Positions 1 through 10,124 are shown, counted from the stretch's first letter. The stretch: 64,000 bases of DNA from Hongsoonwoonella zoysiae (GCF_013266695.1 NZ_JABRXF010000002.1:682001-746000), one strand, 5' to 3'. Notes: generated from the sequence alone by a model not told the origin. Program-made: numbers and translations.

Positions 1-718
1 TGATCGCGCCCTTTCGCATCAAGGCGATACGGTCGCCCATGCGCATGGCTTCCTCGGGGTCGTGCGTGACGAGGATACAGGTTGCGCGGGTTTCTCGCAG
101 CACAGAGAGCGTTTCGTCGCGCACGCTGTCGCGGAGCCTTCGATCAAGTCCTGAAAACGGCTCATCCATTAAAAGAACGCCAGGGCGCGGGGCAATGGCC
201 CTTGCAAGCGCCACGCGCTGCTGCTCGCCCCCGGAAAGGGCATGCGGATAATCTTCGGCATAGCCATGAAGACCAACGCGAGACAGCGCGGCAAGAGCCT
301 CACGGCGGGCGTCCTCCGCCGAAAGCCCGCGCAGGCCGAACATCACGTTATCAATGATGGAAAGATGCGGAAACAGCGCATAGTCCTGAAACATGAGCCC
401 GATGCCGCGCTTTTCCGGCGGCAGGAACCGGGAAGGACCGCCAACCTCCTGCTCGTTGATCAGAACGCGGCCGGCCGACTGCCGTTCGATACCCGCGGCG
501 AGGCGCAGAAGCGTGGTCTTGCCGCAGCCGGAATGACCAAGAAGGCAAAGAACCTCGCCAGGCTCAATAGTGAGCGAAACGTCGCGCACGGAGGAAACGC
601 CATCATAATCGTGGCTGACACGCTCAAATGCAAGCCGGGCGGCGATGGTCGCCGCGGCAGTGCCGCGCACGCCCCAGCGGCCCGCCGAATTCGCCGCGTT
701 CCGGGGATTTATCGACAT
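1..718 (-). CDS. Iron(III)-type ABC transporter ATP-binding protein (partial, 3' end outside window)
   Basis: ATPase subunit of an ABC importer of the FbpC/AfuC iron(III) or related CUT1/POPT class; it would power uptake through an inner-membrane permease not in this window. I translated 239 residues before the edge. Visible motifs are Walker A GHSGCGKTT (61-69), Q-loop in MFQDYALFPH (about 109-118), signature LSGGEQQR (161-168), Walker B VLLMDEP with SGLD (181-192), and the H-loop His in ILVTHDPEEA (about 219). The ATG is only two bases downstream of the scpB stop, so translation is probably coupled. The first 30 residues before the conserved fold are atypical, so a later start is possible. 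The assignment to iron rather than another substrate is inferred from overall resemblance. Confidence 0.8.
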   Translation of the reverse strand, partial: MSINPRNAANSAGRWGVRGTAAATIAARLAFERVSHDYDGVSSVRDVSLTIEPGEVLCLLGHSGCGKTTLLRLAAGIERQSAGRVLINEQEVGGPSRFLPPEKRGIGLMFQDYALFPHLSIIDNVMFGLRGLSAEDARREALAALSRVGLHGYAEDYPHALSGGEQQRVALARAIAPRPGVLLMDEPFSGLDRRLRDSVRDETLSVLRETRATCILVTHDPEEAMRMGDRIALMRKGAI

Positions 719-720
719 GG

Positions 721-1440
721 TCATCTGGGATCCGTCTCACCGTCTTCATCGTCGGCCGTATCGAAGAGCAGCGTCTGTTCGAGCGGATCTTCATCTTCCT
801 GAAGATCGCTTGAATCATCGGGCATCGGCACCTGGAAATTGGCCGGAACCGCGCTGTCGAGAAGGCCTGCGCCTTTCAGTTCCTCAAGGCCTGGCAGGTC
901 ACCGATTGCGGCAATCGAGAAATGTTCCAGAAACGCTTCCGTCGTCCCATAAGTGACCGGTCGGCCCGGAGTACGCCGCCGACCCCGCATGCGTACCCAT
1001 CCGGTCTCCATGAGGACGTCGAGCGTGCCCTTTGACGTCGACACGCCGCGAATTTCTTCAACTTCAGCGCGCGTGACCGGCTGGTGGTAGGCGATGATCG
1101 CCAGCGTTTCCAAGGCGGCCCTCGACAATCTGCGTTCTTCGATCTGTTCCCGGCGAAGAAGGTATGAAAGATCTTCGGCGGTGCGCAGCGCCCATTTGCC
1201 GGCAACGTTGACGACGTTTACACCGCGCGTCGCATACTGGCGCTGCAGTTCCGTGAGGAGCGCCCTTATGTCGTGATCTCCAGGCAGGCGTTTTTCAAGT
1301 TCCTCGACACCGAGCGGTTCGCCGGAAGCAAAGAGCAGTGCTTCCAGCATGCGAATGCCGGAATGGTCATCGCGCTGCCGTCCGCCAGCCGTTTTTCCCG
1401 TTTCCACGGATTGAGCGCCGGAGCCTTCCGCCTCATTCAT
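721..1440 (-). CDS. scpB: Segregation and condensation protein ScpB
   Basis: Kleisin-associated winged-helix subunit of the SMC-ScpAB condensin, which organises and segregates the chromosome. The family-typical core LAIIAYHQPVTR followed by an EIRGV segment is present, and the C-terminal tail is acidic and probably disordered. I chose the ATG at 1440, giving 239 residues, because it overlaps the scpA stop by eight bases in an ATGAATGA arrangement typical of translational coupling. In-frame GTG/ATG codons at 1464/1461 would add seven or eight residues. It lies directly after scpA, as in most bacteria. In many Hyphomicrobiales tatABC follows scpB; here an ABC ATPase gene follows instead. Confidence 0.92.
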   Translation of the reverse strand: MNEAEGSGAQSVETGKTAGGRQRDDHSGIRMLEALLFASGEPLGVEELEKRLPGDHDIRALLTELQRQYATRGVNVVNVAGKWALRTAEDLSYLLRREQIEERRLSRAALETLAIIAYHQPVTRAEVEEIRGVSTSKGTLDVLMETGWVRMRGRRRTPGRPVTYGTTEAFLEHFSIAAIGDLPGLEELKGAGLLDSAVPANFQVPMPDDSSDLQEDEDPLEQTLLFDTADDEDGETDPR

Positions 1441-2317
1441 CGCGATTTGTCTGTTCTCCATCACCGGGCGGGCCTTCGGCCTGCTGCGCGTTTTCTTCTC
1501 CCGAACGCTTACGCAGGTATAGCCGCTCGAAGGGACCGGACTGCCTTAGCTCGATTTCCCCCTCCCGGACAAGTTCCAAACTGGCCGAAAAAGAGCTGGC
1601 GAGCACTGTGGAGCGTTGCCCAGGGTCCGCGATATACCGCAAGAGATAGGAATCGATCGGCGTCCAGTCCAGCGTCTGGCCGATCAGGCGCACAAGCAAA
1701 TCCCGGGCTTCCTGAAGCGACCAGACAGTGCGCCGGCGGACATGAACCGACGTTACCGACTGGCGCTGCCGTTGAGAGGCATAGGCCGATAAAAGATCGT
1801 AAAGCGAGGCCTTGTAGTGGCCGACACGCTCTATCGAGACCGTTTCCGGCATTCCGCGCGCGAAAACGTCCCGCCCGAGGCGATTGCGCGCAAGCAACCT
1901 GGCTGAGGCCTCCCGCATGGCTTCGAGGCGGCGAAGGCGGAACGCAAGCGCAGCCGCCAGTTCCTCGCCGGTCGGTTCGTCGTCGTTCCTTGTTTCAGGA
2001 ATTAGAAGCCGCGACTTCAGATAGGCAAGCCAGGCGGCCATGACGAGATAGTCGGCGGCAAGCTCAAGCCTCAGCCGACGCGCTTCGGCGACAAACCGAA
2101 GGTATTGCTCGACAAGCGCCAGGATGGAGATGCGAGTGAGATCGACCTTCTGATTGCGCGACAAGGACAAGAGCAGATCTAGCGGGCCTTCGAAACCGTC
2201 CACATCAACCACAAAAGCCGGGTCATCCGTGGCGCGCTCCGCCCCGAGCGCTGAAGATCCGCCCGCGCCATCCAGAAAATCGTCCTGCACCGACGGCCCG
2301 TCACCCGAAGCGGGCAT
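1433..2317 (-). CDS. scpA: Segregation and condensation protein ScpA
   Basis: Kleisin subunit that bridges the two SMC heads of bacterial condensin. The 294-residue protein has the diagnostic segment DGFEGPLDLLLSL near residue 40, followed by long helices (LVEQYLRF, AAWLAYLKSRLLIP) and a C-terminal winged-helix region that would contact the SMC head. The first 35 residues are low-complexity and not family-typical. It sits 43 bases downstream of nagZ on the same strand, and its stop overlaps the start of scpB, so the two subunits are probably made in fixed ratio. Confidence 0.93.
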   Translation of the reverse strand: MPASGDGPSVQDDFLDGAGGSSALGAERATDDPAFVVDVDGFEGPLDLLLSLSRNQKVDLTRISILALVEQYLRFVAEARRLRLELAADYLVMAAWLAYLKSRLLIPETRNDDEPTGEELAAALAFRLRRLEAMREASARLLARNRLGRDVFARGMPETVSIERVGHYKASLYDLLSAYASQRQRQSVTSVHVRRRTVWSLQEARDLLVRLIGQTLDWTPIDSYLLRYIADPGQRSTVLASSFSASLELVREGEIELRQSGPFERLYLRKRSGEENAQQAEGPPGDGEQTNRDE

Positions 2318-2360
2318 GAGCGGTCTCCTTCACGAACGGCTCGACACGCTTTTCTCGCGT

Positions 2361-3371
2361 TCAATCTCCGATCAACCGCTCGAACTCCTCGCGAAGAGCA
2401 CCCCGGTCGACCGGCTCGGGAGCATGAATCCGGGCTTTCGCGGCATTCGCCCTCACCAGCGCCTTTCCGCGCAATTCAGGCGATGCCGCTGCGACATTCC
2501 GCATTTCCGCAAAATCGCCGTTGCAATGCAAGGCGAGATCGCACCCGGCAGCAAAGAGGCCTGTAACGCGCTCTCGCATATCGCCACCAAGAGCGCGCAT
2601 GGAAACATCATCGCTCATCAGGCAGCCATCAAAGCCGATTTCGCCGCGAATGATCTCCGCAATCACCTTCGACGAATGCGTGGCGCAGTTTTGCGGGTCA
2701 AGCGCTCTGTAGACGATATGCGCCGTCATGGCGAGGGGCAAGTCGCTCAACCTGCGAAACGGCACGAAATCAACGTTGTAGAGATCCGTTTTCGCAGCGT
2801 CAACAACAGGCAGCTCATGGTGGCTATCCACCGTCGCCCGGCCATGTCCGGGAATATGCTTGAGAACAGGCAAAACACCCGCCGCTTCAAGACCGGACGC
2901 TATGGCCCTGCCAATCTCGGCGACCTGGTCCGGCGTATCGCCATAGGCGCGATCGCCGATCACATCATCGGTATCGGGGAAACGCACATCCACGATCGGC
3001 AGGCAGTCGACATTAATCCCGAGATCACGAAGGTCACCGCCGATCAGGCGGGCACCGAGCCAGGCCGCGCGCAGGCCCGCGTGCCTGTCGCGGGCGAATA
3101 TCCGGCCATAAGTATCACCGGGCGGATAATCGGCGACCATTGGCGGGCGAAGACGGCGCACCCGCCCACCTTCCTGATCGATCAGAACCGGTGCGTCGAT
3201 ATCAGCCACACATTCGCGAAATTCTGCGACGATATCGCGGATCTGCTCAGGTTCGTGGCAATTCCGGGCGAAGAGAATTAAGCCCCAGGGCCGCTCGGCG
3301 GCGAAAAACGCGCGCTCATCGATCGACAGGCTTGTCGACGATGCACCACAGATGAATGCCTTTGCCATCAA
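2361..3371 (-). CDS. nagZ: Beta-N-acetylhexosaminidase (glycoside hydrolase family 3)
   Basis: Cytoplasmic glycosidase that removes N-acetylglucosamine from anhydromuropeptides during cell-wall recycling. The 336-residue single-domain GH3 protein shows the NagZ-specific flexible loop KHIPGHGRATVDSHHE (171-186), which carries the catalytic His, and the nucleophile aspartate in LMSDDVSM (about 254). The substrate-side motif LIDQEGGRVRRL (63-74) is also present. There is no signal peptide, as expected for the cytoplasmic recycling enzyme. It lies between the SPOR-domain gene and scpA, a conserved Hyphomicrobiales order. NagZ products can feed beta-lactamase regulation in organisms with AmpR; no such regulator is seen here. 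Confidence 0.93.
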   Translation of the reverse strand: MMAKAFICGASSTSLSIDERAFFAAERPWGLILFARNCHEPEQIRDIVAEFRECVADIDAPVLIDQEGGRVRRLRPPMVADYPPGDTYGRIFARDRHAGLRAAWLGARLIGGDLRDLGINVDCLPIVDVRFPDTDDVIGDRAYGDTPDQVAEIGRAIASGLEAAGVLPVLKHIPGHGRATVDSHHELPVVDAAKTDLYNVDFVPFRRLSDLPLAMTAHIVYRALDPQNCATHSSKVIAEIIRGEIGFDGCLMSDDVSMRALGGDMRERVTGLFAAGCDLALHCNGDFAEMRNVAAASPELRGKALVRANAAKARIHAPEPVDRGALREEFERLIGD

Positions 3372-3436
3372 CTACCTGTCCGGACAGCGGCACGGAGCCG
3401 AAAGATGAGGTATTGCGGATCAGACGGACCGCGTTA

Positions 3437-5587
3437 TCAGTTGCGCCGCACGAAGCAGTCCCCACCCGCAGCTTTCAGGTTCTCGCAAAGGCCGATCGCC
3501 TCATCGCGCGAGGAGGCAGGGATGCGCACACGATAGAACACGCCGCGATCCCCAAGGTCCGCACGCTGGATAACCGGCGTAACCGAACCGAGTACCGACG
3601 GGAAACGCCCCTGCAGGCCTTCAAACGCCTGCCGGGCCTGATCTTCGGTACGTTGTGAAGAAACCTGCACGATGTAAGCGCCCGCAGGGATACTCCCGCT
3701 TGAGGACGCCGCAGGCTGAGAGCGTTGCGGCTGCGTGGCGGCTGCCGAGGGCCGTGGCGGTGCGCCCGCCTGCTGCTGCGATGTAAGATCGAGCGGCCCG
3801 CCGTCGGACTGGTCAGCGGACGCCTGACCGCTGGTAGCAGCCGGCGCGGAGGCGACGACCGTGCGAGGGGCATCCGGCTTTGCGCGCGGCAGCACGGCCT
3901 CGCCCTGAACAGGGGCAGCTTCGGGGGCAGTTCGGTCAGCGGCTTCTTCCCGCGGTTGCTGCGGCGTAGCCCCAGGTGCGGCAGTGCTGGCGGGAGCGGC
4001 ACTTTGTACGCCGGAAAGTCGTGCGAGATCAGGCGTGGATGCGGGCGGCGTTGTCGTATCTGGCAGGCCTGGCGCAGCCGTTTCGCCCAACGTGGACGGC
4101 AGTGCCGGCTCCGACAGGGCCGCCGTTTCAGCCGTATCTTCCACACCATCGCTGCCGGAAATGATCGTACCATCCGGGCGCACGATCACCGTGCGGACGC
4201 GCTTCGGCGCGACGGTGCGCGTGGTACCGTCCGTCGCGGCGGGCTCGGTCGTTTCAGGTGCCGGCGGTAGAGAGGCGACGGGCGTTTCATCGGGCAGGAC
4301 AAGGCGTTCCTCACCGGTACTTTCGACGCCGCGCACGCGGTCATAGATCAGCTTGCTTTGCGTCTGCTCCTTCGGCTCTTCGGTAGCCGGGTATATCTTC
4401 AAATCACCTTCCTGAGCAGCTATTACCGGCGGCGGGCCGATATCGACGCCGGAGTCGCCGAAGTCGATGAGAGCAAACGCCGCACCGCCGACAACGGCAA
4501 GGCCGACTATTGCCACTGCGACCGCAAGCCCCCGGCGCTTGCCGCGCCCTTCAGGCGCCGCTCGCGTTTCCGCTTCCGGATGAGGAGGCAAGACGCCGTG
4601 ACCGGTCAGGGCCGGGTCGCTCTCCTGCATCGCGCGCGCTACGGCATCAAGGTCATAACCACCTTCCGGCGGCTTTTCTTCCTCGTAATAATCTCCCTCT
4701 TGCCCGACATCCCGCTCATATCTTTCTTCCGCGGGCGCTCTCTCCCGGGCAACCTCATAATGCGGAGCTTGAGGTTCTACCGACGACGTAGCGGCGGCAG
4801 AAGGCGCGGACCGCGCTTCATCCACGAACAGATCATCGAAATCATCCTCTGCGGCTGAAGGCTCCCCCTCAGCGCCAGCCGGCTGTTCCGCAGAAGGTTC
4901 CTGCTCGAACCTTGCCCGACCGCCGATGCTGATGTCGAACGCGGAACGCAATTCATCCTCGAAACCTGCGGTCGCGTCGCCCTGAGGTGCCTGCTCAACA
5001 AGCTCCTCAGGCTCGTGGGCCTGGCCGTAACCATCGTCATAGGAAGCAGGAGCATTGTCGGGCTCTGCGCTATATCCCTCGTCAGGCTGAGTTACAGGTT
5101 CGCCATGTTGCGGCGCACTATAAGCGTGGTCCGCATATGGAGCCGGTTCGGTGTATTGCTGAACGGTTTGTTCTGCCTGATACGAATCCTCATAAGCCTC
5201 AGGCGCCCGTTCATATTCAGGCTCCTCATAAGCCGGTTCCTCAGCACCATAAGGCGAATATTCAGGCACCGTCCCTTGCCCGTCGTCCTCCTGGTAAAGC
5301 TCGCCTTCAGTCGCCGGCTCCTCATGGTGCGCTTCCTCGACAGAACCACGCAGCGGCTCGTCCGACCAATGTGACAGCTCATGCCGGGGCTGCGAAGGAA
5401 CCGGGTCGAGAGATTGCGGCTCGGGCGCGGCATCCTGACGCCGCTGATAGCCGCCACTTCCTTCACTTACGATGCGGGCAAGCTCAACGAGCGGGTCCTC
5501 TTCGAACTCCGGAGCGCCATCACCCCGCGCATGCCGGTCAGCCGGACGATTGCTATCGGGCATCGGAAAATTCGAGCGACTGGACAT
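3437..5587 (-). CDS. SPOR-domain cell envelope protein
   Basis: Bitopic inner-membrane protein of 716 residues. The first ~345 residues are a very acidic, Glu/Pro/Tyr-rich and presumably disordered cytoplasmic region. A single membrane helix (GLAVAVAIVGLAVVGGAAF) follows at about 352-370, then a long Ala/Pro/Thr-rich periplasmic linker, and a C-terminal SPOR domain from about residue 638 (start AYIVQVSSQRTEDQA, end CFVRRN). SPOR domains bind denuded glycan strands at the septum, so a division-site role is likely. The two Cys in the last 15 residues may form a disulphide. Neighbours argS and nagZ are on the same strand, with 80 and 65 base gaps. The gene is often left as 'SPOR domain protein' in this order. 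Confidence 0.88.
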   Translation of the reverse strand: MSSRSNFPMPDSNRPADRHARGDGAPEFEEDPLVELARIVSEGSGGYQRRQDAAPEPQSLDPVPSQPRHELSHWSDEPLRGSVEEAHHEEPATEGELYQEDDGQGTVPEYSPYGAEEPAYEEPEYERAPEAYEDSYQAEQTVQQYTEPAPYADHAYSAPQHGEPVTQPDEGYSAEPDNAPASYDDGYGQAHEPEELVEQAPQGDATAGFEDELRSAFDISIGGRARFEQEPSAEQPAGAEGEPSAAEDDFDDLFVDEARSAPSAAATSSVEPQAPHYEVARERAPAEERYERDVGQEGDYYEEEKPPEGGYDLDAVARAMQESDPALTGHGVLPPHPEAETRAAPEGRGKRRGLAVAVAIVGLAVVGGAAFALIDFGDSGVDIGPPPVIAAQEGDLKIYPATEEPKEQTQSKLIYDRVRGVESTGEERLVLPDETPVASLPPAPETTEPAATDGTTRTVAPKRVRTVIVRPDGTIISGSDGVEDTAETAALSEPALPSTLGETAAPGLPDTTTPPASTPDLARLSGVQSAAPASTAAPGATPQQPREEAADRTAPEAAPVQGEAVLPRAKPDAPRTVVASAPAATSGQASADQSDGGPLDLTSQQQAGAPPRPSAAATQPQRSQPAASSSGSIPAGAYIVQVSSQRTEDQARQAFEGLQGRFPSVLGSVTPVIQRADLGDRGVFYRVRIPASSRDEAIGLCENLKAAGGDCFVRRN

Positions 5588-5667
5588 GTCTTATCCGGTT
5601 TCTCCGCTTCGTTGCGTTCGTCACGGGCAAGACAGTTCCCGCAAATCGAACCGGACGCGCTATGCGG

Positions 5668-7434
5668 TTACCGCATCTCCTCGGGAGCGTCGACGCCAAG
5701 AATATCAAGTCCCGACGCAAGCACAAACGAGATAGCCTTAACCAATGCTAGGCGTGCCAGTGTCGTTTGTGGTTCTTTAGCGTTAATAAAGCGTAATTGC
5801 GGCAGATCCTTGCCTCTATTCCAGTGTGAATGCAGCGTACTAGCAAGATCATGCAGGTAAAACGCGATGCGGTGCGGCTCATGCGCCTCGGCCGCCGCTT
5901 CGACAACCCTTGGCCAGACGGCAAGGCGCGCGATCAGCTCCTTTTCACCCGAATCACTCAACAGAGCGAAATCCGCGCTCCGCAATGCGCCTTGCGAAAG
6001 ATCCGCATCGCCCATCTCCTCGCGCGCCTGGCGCATGACCGAGCGGCACCGGGCATGTCCGTACTGAACATAGAAAACCGGATTGTCCTTGGACTGCTCC
6101 GTCACTTTCTGGAAATCGAAATCGAGCGGGGCGTCGTTCTTGCGGAACAACATCATGAAGCGTACGGGATCGCGCCCGACCTCCTCCACCACGTCCCGCA
6201 ACGTGATGAAATCGCCCGAGCGCTTGGACATGCGCACCGGCTCGCCCGCACGGAATAGCTTCACAAGCTGGCAGAGGCGCACGATCACCTCCGCCTCGCC
6301 GCCGGAGACCGCTCGGCCGACGGCCTCAAGCCGCTTCACATAACCTCCATGATCCGCGCCGAGGATATAGATCATCTCCTTGAAGCCGCGCAGATACTTG
6401 GAGCGGAAATAAGCGACATCCGCCGCAAAATACGTATAGGAGCCGTCCGATTTCTTGAGCGGCCGGTCGATATCGTCACCATAGTCGGTCGCCCGGAAAA
6501 GCGTCTGCTCGCGGTCTTCCCAGTCTTCCGGCAATTGGCCTTTGGGCGGCGGCAGCTTCCCCTCATAGACGAGATCGCGTTCGCGGAGATCCTCCAGCAT
6601 CTCGTCGATCTCCGACTTGCCGCCCCTTGAGCGATCATGCAGCGAGCGTTCGGAGAAAAACTCCTCGTGATGGACGTTCAGAAGCGCCAGGTCCTCGCGG
6701 ATCAGCTCCATCATCGCCTCGATCGCGAATTCACGTATAAGGGGAAGCCATTCGCCTTCTTCCATCTCCAAAAGCGCATCGGCATGTTTTTCCGCAAGCG
6801 CCTTTCCTACCGGCACAAGGTAGTCTCCGGGATAAAAACCTTCCGGAATCGTCCCGATCTCCTGACCCAGCGCCTCGCGATAGCGCAGGAAGACAGAGCG
6901 GGCGAGCACATCGATCTGAACGCCGGCATCATTGATGTAATACTCACGCGTCACATCATAGCCGGCGAAAGCAAGCAGGTTCGCAAGCGCATCGCCCACG
7001 ACCGCACCCCGGCAGTGGCCGACATGCATTGGCCCGGTCGGATTCGCCGAGACATATTCGACGTTAACCTTCTTGCCCTCGCCGAAGACGGATCGCCCGA
7101 AATTCTCAGCAGCATCGAGGACGGAACCGAGAATTTTCTGCCACACCGAGTCTGCTAGACGAAGATTGATAAAGCCCGGCCCCGCGACATCGGCAGAGAC
7201 AATGTCGCCATCCTGAAGGAGAGCTTCTGCGATGCGACCCGCAAGCTCTCGCGGGTTCGTCTTTAACGGCTTGGCAAGCACCATCGCCGCGTTGGTCGCA
7301 AGATCACCGTGCGCAGGATCGCGTGGCGGCTCCACAACGATCCGCGACAGGTCTAATGGCGCTCGATCGCCGTTCAGTTCGAGGCTTTCGACGGAGTTAC
7401 GCACGCGGGCGGAGAAATCGGCAAACAGGTTCAT
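5668..7434 (-). CDS. argS: Arginyl-tRNA synthetase
   Basis: Class I aminoacyl-tRNA synthetase charging tRNA-Arg. From the ATG at 7434 the protein is 588 residues, the normal length for the family. The reading frame stays open 24 codons further upstream but that extension (MKFPKWKK...) is not family-like. The HIGH signature appears as HVGH (137-140) in [13 protein letters not shown], and a KMSKS-type loop as [10 protein letters not shown] in the C-terminal half, followed by the DALR anticodon-binding domain ending [11 protein letters not shown]. It lies in the dgt-argS-SPOR-nagZ-scpAB series, 93 bases after dgt. Confidence 0.97.
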   Translation of the reverse strand: MNLFADFSARVRNSVESLELNGDRAPLDLSRIVVEPPRDPAHGDLATNAAMVLAKPLKTNPRELAGRIAEALLQDGDIVSADVAGPGFINLRLADSVWQKILGSVLDAAENFGRSVFGEGKKVNVEYVSANPTGPMHVGHCRGAVVGDALANLLAFAGYDVTREYYINDAGVQIDVLARSVFLRYREALGQEIGTIPEGFYPGDYLVPVGKALAEKHADALLEMEEGEWLPLIREFAIEAMMELIREDLALLNVHHEEFFSERSLHDRSRGGKSEIDEMLEDLRERDLVYEGKLPPPKGQLPEDWEDREQTLFRATDYGDDIDRPLKKSDGSYTYFAADVAYFRSKYLRGFKEMIYILGADHGGYVKRLEAVGRAVSGGEAEVIVRLCQLVKLFRAGEPVRMSKRSGDFITLRDVVEEVGRDPVRFMMLFRKNDAPLDFDFQKVTEQSKDNPVFYVQYGHARCRSVMRQAREEMGDADLSQGALRSADFALLSDSGEKELIARLAVWPRVVEAAAEAHEPHRIAFYLHDLASTLHSHWNRGKDLPQLRFINAKEPQTTLARLALVKAISFVLASGLDILGVDAPEEMR

Positions 7435-7527
7435 TGATGCACTCGGCGTGATACGCATTGGCGGCAATCGCCGACAGCGCGTCTTTTTCCATTTCGGGAA
7501 TTTCAATCTCGGGAACTTTGCGGGGAA

Positions 7528-8745
7528 CTAACCCAATTCAGGTGTATCGTCAAACAACCGGCGATGCTCATCGACGGCATAACGGTCCGTCATCCCGGCG
7601 ATATAGTCACAAACGCGCCGGGCAATGCCCGCCCTATCCGCACCTTCCAGACCTTCATGCCATTCGTCGGGCATGGCGGCAGGCTCGGCCATGTAACGGT
7701 CGAACAAGTCCCGCACAACCTTCGAAACCCGCCTTCTGACGGCAAGAACCTCTTCATGGCGATAGACATGCGCGAACAGGAAGGCTTTCACCTCTTTTTC
7801 CGCAAGCTGCATGCCCGGAGAAAAGTCGACCATGGCTCCGGAGGCATTGCGAATGTCATTCGCGGACCGCGGATCAAGCTTGCCAAGGCGCAGAATTCCT
7901 TCCGAAATCACATCTTCTACCATCCGCGTAATGGAGCGGCGCACGATTTCATGGATTCTGCGCGGCAGCTCGAGGCCCGGATAACGGTCATCCACCTCCT
8001 CAAGAATGCTGGCGAGGAAGGGTACCTCTCGCATTTCCTCAACTTCGAAGAGGCCGGCGCGCAATCCGTCATCCAGATCATGCGCGTCATAGGCGATATC
8101 GTCGGCGATCGCTGCCGCCTGCGCTTCCGCGCTGGGCCAGGACCACAGCCAGAGATCGTATTCTTCGGCGAATTTGCGAACGGCGAAAGGCAATTCGGTA
8201 CCGGCGAATTTGCAGAGAGGTTCACCCTCGCGCGTTATCAACGGCCCGTTGTGCTTGACGAGGCCCTCCAGCGTTTCCCATGAGAGGTTCAGGCCGTCGA
8301 AATCCGCATAGCGGCGCTCCAGCCTCGTCACGACGCGCAAGGATTGGGCGTTATGGTCGAACCCGCCGTAAGGCGCCATGCATTCATGCATGACATCCTC
8401 GCCTTCATGACCAAAAGGCGTATGGCCAAGGTCGTGTGCGAGTGCCAGGCATTCCGCCAGATCCTCATCGAGCCGCAAGGCGCGGGCCAGCGAACGCGCA
8501 ATCTGCGAGACCTCGATCGTGTGCGTGAGGCGCGTGCGGTAATGATCGCCCTCGTGATAGACGAAAACCTGCGTTTTGTGTTTCAAACGGCGAAATGCTG
8601 CGGAATGAATGATCCGGTCTCGATCACGCTGAAAGGGCGTGCGCGTAGGGCTCTCCGACTCCGGATAAAGCCTGCCCCGGCTTTCATCCGGATTGACCGC
8701 ATATGCCGCGCGCGGCTGCGCCCCGTATCCCAATGTGGCGACCAT
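7528..8745 (-). CDS. dgt: Deoxyguanosinetriphosphate triphosphohydrolase-like protein
   Basis: HD-domain dNTP triphosphohydrolase that cleaves dNTPs to deoxynucleoside plus tripolyphosphate and so tunes dNTP pools. The 405-residue protein has the metal-binding set typical of type 2 dGTPase-like proteins: His in [15 protein letters not shown] (about 75), the HD pair in [14 protein letters not shown] (104-105) and a later Asp in [13 protein letters not shown]. The N-terminal segment [20 protein letters not shown] is highly family-typical. It diverges from erpA, with a 166-base shared upstream region. Confidence 0.94.
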   Translation of the reverse strand: MVATLGYGAQPRAAYAVNPDESRGRLYPESESPTRTPFQRDRDRIIHSAAFRRLKHKTQVFVYHEGDHYRTRLTHTIEVSQIARSLARALRLDEDLAECLALAHDLGHTPFGHEGEDVMHECMAPYGGFDHNAQSLRVVTRLERRYADFDGLNLSWETLEGLVKHNGPLITREGEPLCKFAGTELPFAVRKFAEEYDLWLWSWPSAEAQAAAIADDIAYDAHDLDDGLRAGLFEVEEMREVPFLASILEEVDDRYPGLELPRRIHEIVRRSITRMVEDVISEGILRLGKLDPRSANDIRNASGAMVDFSPGMQLAEKEVKAFLFAHVYRHEEVLAVRRRVSKVVRDLFDRYMAEPAAMPDEWHEGLEGADRAGIARRVCDYIAGMTDRYAVDEHRRLFDDTPELG

Positions 8746-8911
8746 ATCGGCTCCCGCTTGGATTCTGACCCCGATGAACTTCCAGCAAAGGAAAGCTTAT
8801 TGACGGACACTTCGCCCGTTCATACCTATCTGATAAGCTTTCAAACAAGGGCGGAGCGATCATGACACGGATTTCCGGTCACGCCCGCTCAAAGAGCCGA
8901 GATATCAGATA

Positions 8912-9256
8912 ATGACCGAAACGATCAGCACGCCTGTCGTCATAACGGAACGCGCCGCGCGCCGGATTGCCAAGATCCTGTCGAAGGAAGCTCCCGGCAC
9001 GGTTCTGCGCGTCAGCGTGGAAGGTGGCGGCTGCTCCGGTTTTCAATATAAGTACGACCTTGTGAGCGAACGGGAAGCCGACGATCTCGTTCTTGAACGC
9101 GATGGCGCGACCGTGCTTATCGATCCGGTATCCATGCAATATATGGAAGGATCGGAGATCGATTTCGTCGACGATCTTATCGGGCAGGCATTCCAGATCA
9201 ACAATCCGAATGCCACAGCAGGCTGCGGCTGCGGCACGAGCTTTTCGGTGTTCTGA
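8912..9256 (+). CDS. erpA: A-type iron-sulfur carrier ErpA/IscA-like
   Basis: Small Fe-S scaffold/carrier of 114 residues that hands clusters to client enzymes. The three conserved cluster-binding cysteines are visible: Cys41 in GGGCSGFQY and Cys105/Cys107 in AGCGCGTSF. The sequence is closer to ErpA than to SufA because it has the compact C-terminus ending GTSFSVF. A second A-type carrier (SufA-like) lies in the suf operon at 20252-20626. This copy is not linked to other Fe-S assembly genes; it diverges from dgt and is followed by xthA 47 bases downstream, an arrangement conserved in Hyphomicrobiales. Confidence 0.93.
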   Translation: MTETISTPVVITERAARRIAKILSKEAPGTVLRVSVEGGGCSGFQYKYDLVSEREADDLVLERDGATVLIDPVSMQYMEGSEIDFVDDLIGQAFQINNPNATAGCGCGTSFSVF

Positions 9257-9303
9257 CGCGACAAACCGTTCGATACCAAAAAAACACTTCAGGAGAGTTG
9301 CGC

Positions 9304-10092
9304 GTGAAGATCGCCACCTGGAACATCAACGGCGTGAAAGCGCGTATAGATACCGTTCTCGACTGGTTGAAGGAAACAACCCCCGACATTGCTTGCCTGC
9401 AGGAGATCAAGTCGATTGACGAAAGCTTTCCCCGCGAGGCGTTCGAAGATCTCGGCTACAACGTTGAAACGCATGGACAAAAAGGCTTCAACGGCGTCGC
9501 TCTCCTGTCCAAAACTCCATTCGATGAGGTGATTCGCAGGCTACCGGGCGACGATGGCGACGAACAGGCCCGCTATATCGAGGGTATCGTCCCCCTGCCC
9601 AATACTGCGCGGACGGTGCGCGTCGGTTGCCTTTACCTGCCGAACGGAAATCCGGTCAGCAGCGAGAAATTCACCTACAAACTCTCCTGGATGGAGCGTC
9701 TGCAAAAACGGGCGATGGAAAATCTGGCGGGCGAAGAAGTCTTTCTCCTGCTTGGCGACTACAATGTGATACCCGACCCGATCGACGCGAAAAACCCTGA
9801 AAATTGGGTCGAAGACGCCCTCTTTCAGCCGGAGAGCAGGCAGGCTTTTCGCTCGCTTGCCAACCTGGGCTTCACCGAAGCGTTGCGGGCAACCACCGAC
9901 GGCGCGGACGTCTATACCTTCTGGGACTATCAGGCAGGTGCGTGGCAGAAGAACAACGGCATTCGCATCGACCACATCCTCATGTCGCCGCAAGCAACTG
10001 ACCTTTTTAAAGATTGCGGTATAGACAAGCACGTGCGCGGCTGGGAAAAACCGTCCGATCATGTTCCCGTCTGGGTGAACCTGGCCACCTGA
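9304..10092 (+). CDS. xthA: Exodeoxyribonuclease III
   Basis: AP endonuclease/3'-exonuclease of base-excision repair (endonuclease-exonuclease-phosphatase fold). Family motifs are the N-terminal KIATWNINGVKAR with the metal-binding Asn, the LQEIK motif with the metal-binding Glu, the LLGDYNVIPDPID motif with the catalytic Asp/Asn, and the C-terminal SDHVPVW with the catalytic Asp-His. I chose the GTG at 9304 (262 residues) because AGGAG at 9291-9295 is eight bases upstream of it, while the alternative TTG at 9298 is only two bases from AGGAG. Confidence 0.94.
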   Translation: MKIATWNINGVKARIDTVLDWLKETTPDIACLQEIKSIDESFPREAFEDLGYNVETHGQKGFNGVALLSKTPFDEVIRRLPGDDGDEQARYIEGIVPLPNTARTVRVGCLYLPNGNPVSSEKFTYKLSWMERLQKRAMENLAGEEVFLLLGDYNVIPDPIDAKNPENWVEDALFQPESRQAFRSLANLGFTEALRATTDGADVYTFWDYQAGAWQKNNGIRIDHILMSPQATDLFKDCGIDKHVRGWEKPSDHVPVWVNLAT

Positions 10093-10124
10093 AAAGACAT
10101 TTCCATGGTGCGAGAAATCTGACG

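Noticed and set aside
2154-3281. 375-codon plus-strand frame opposite nagZ and scpA
   Set aside because: Shadow frame; the minus-strand genes have full family motifs.
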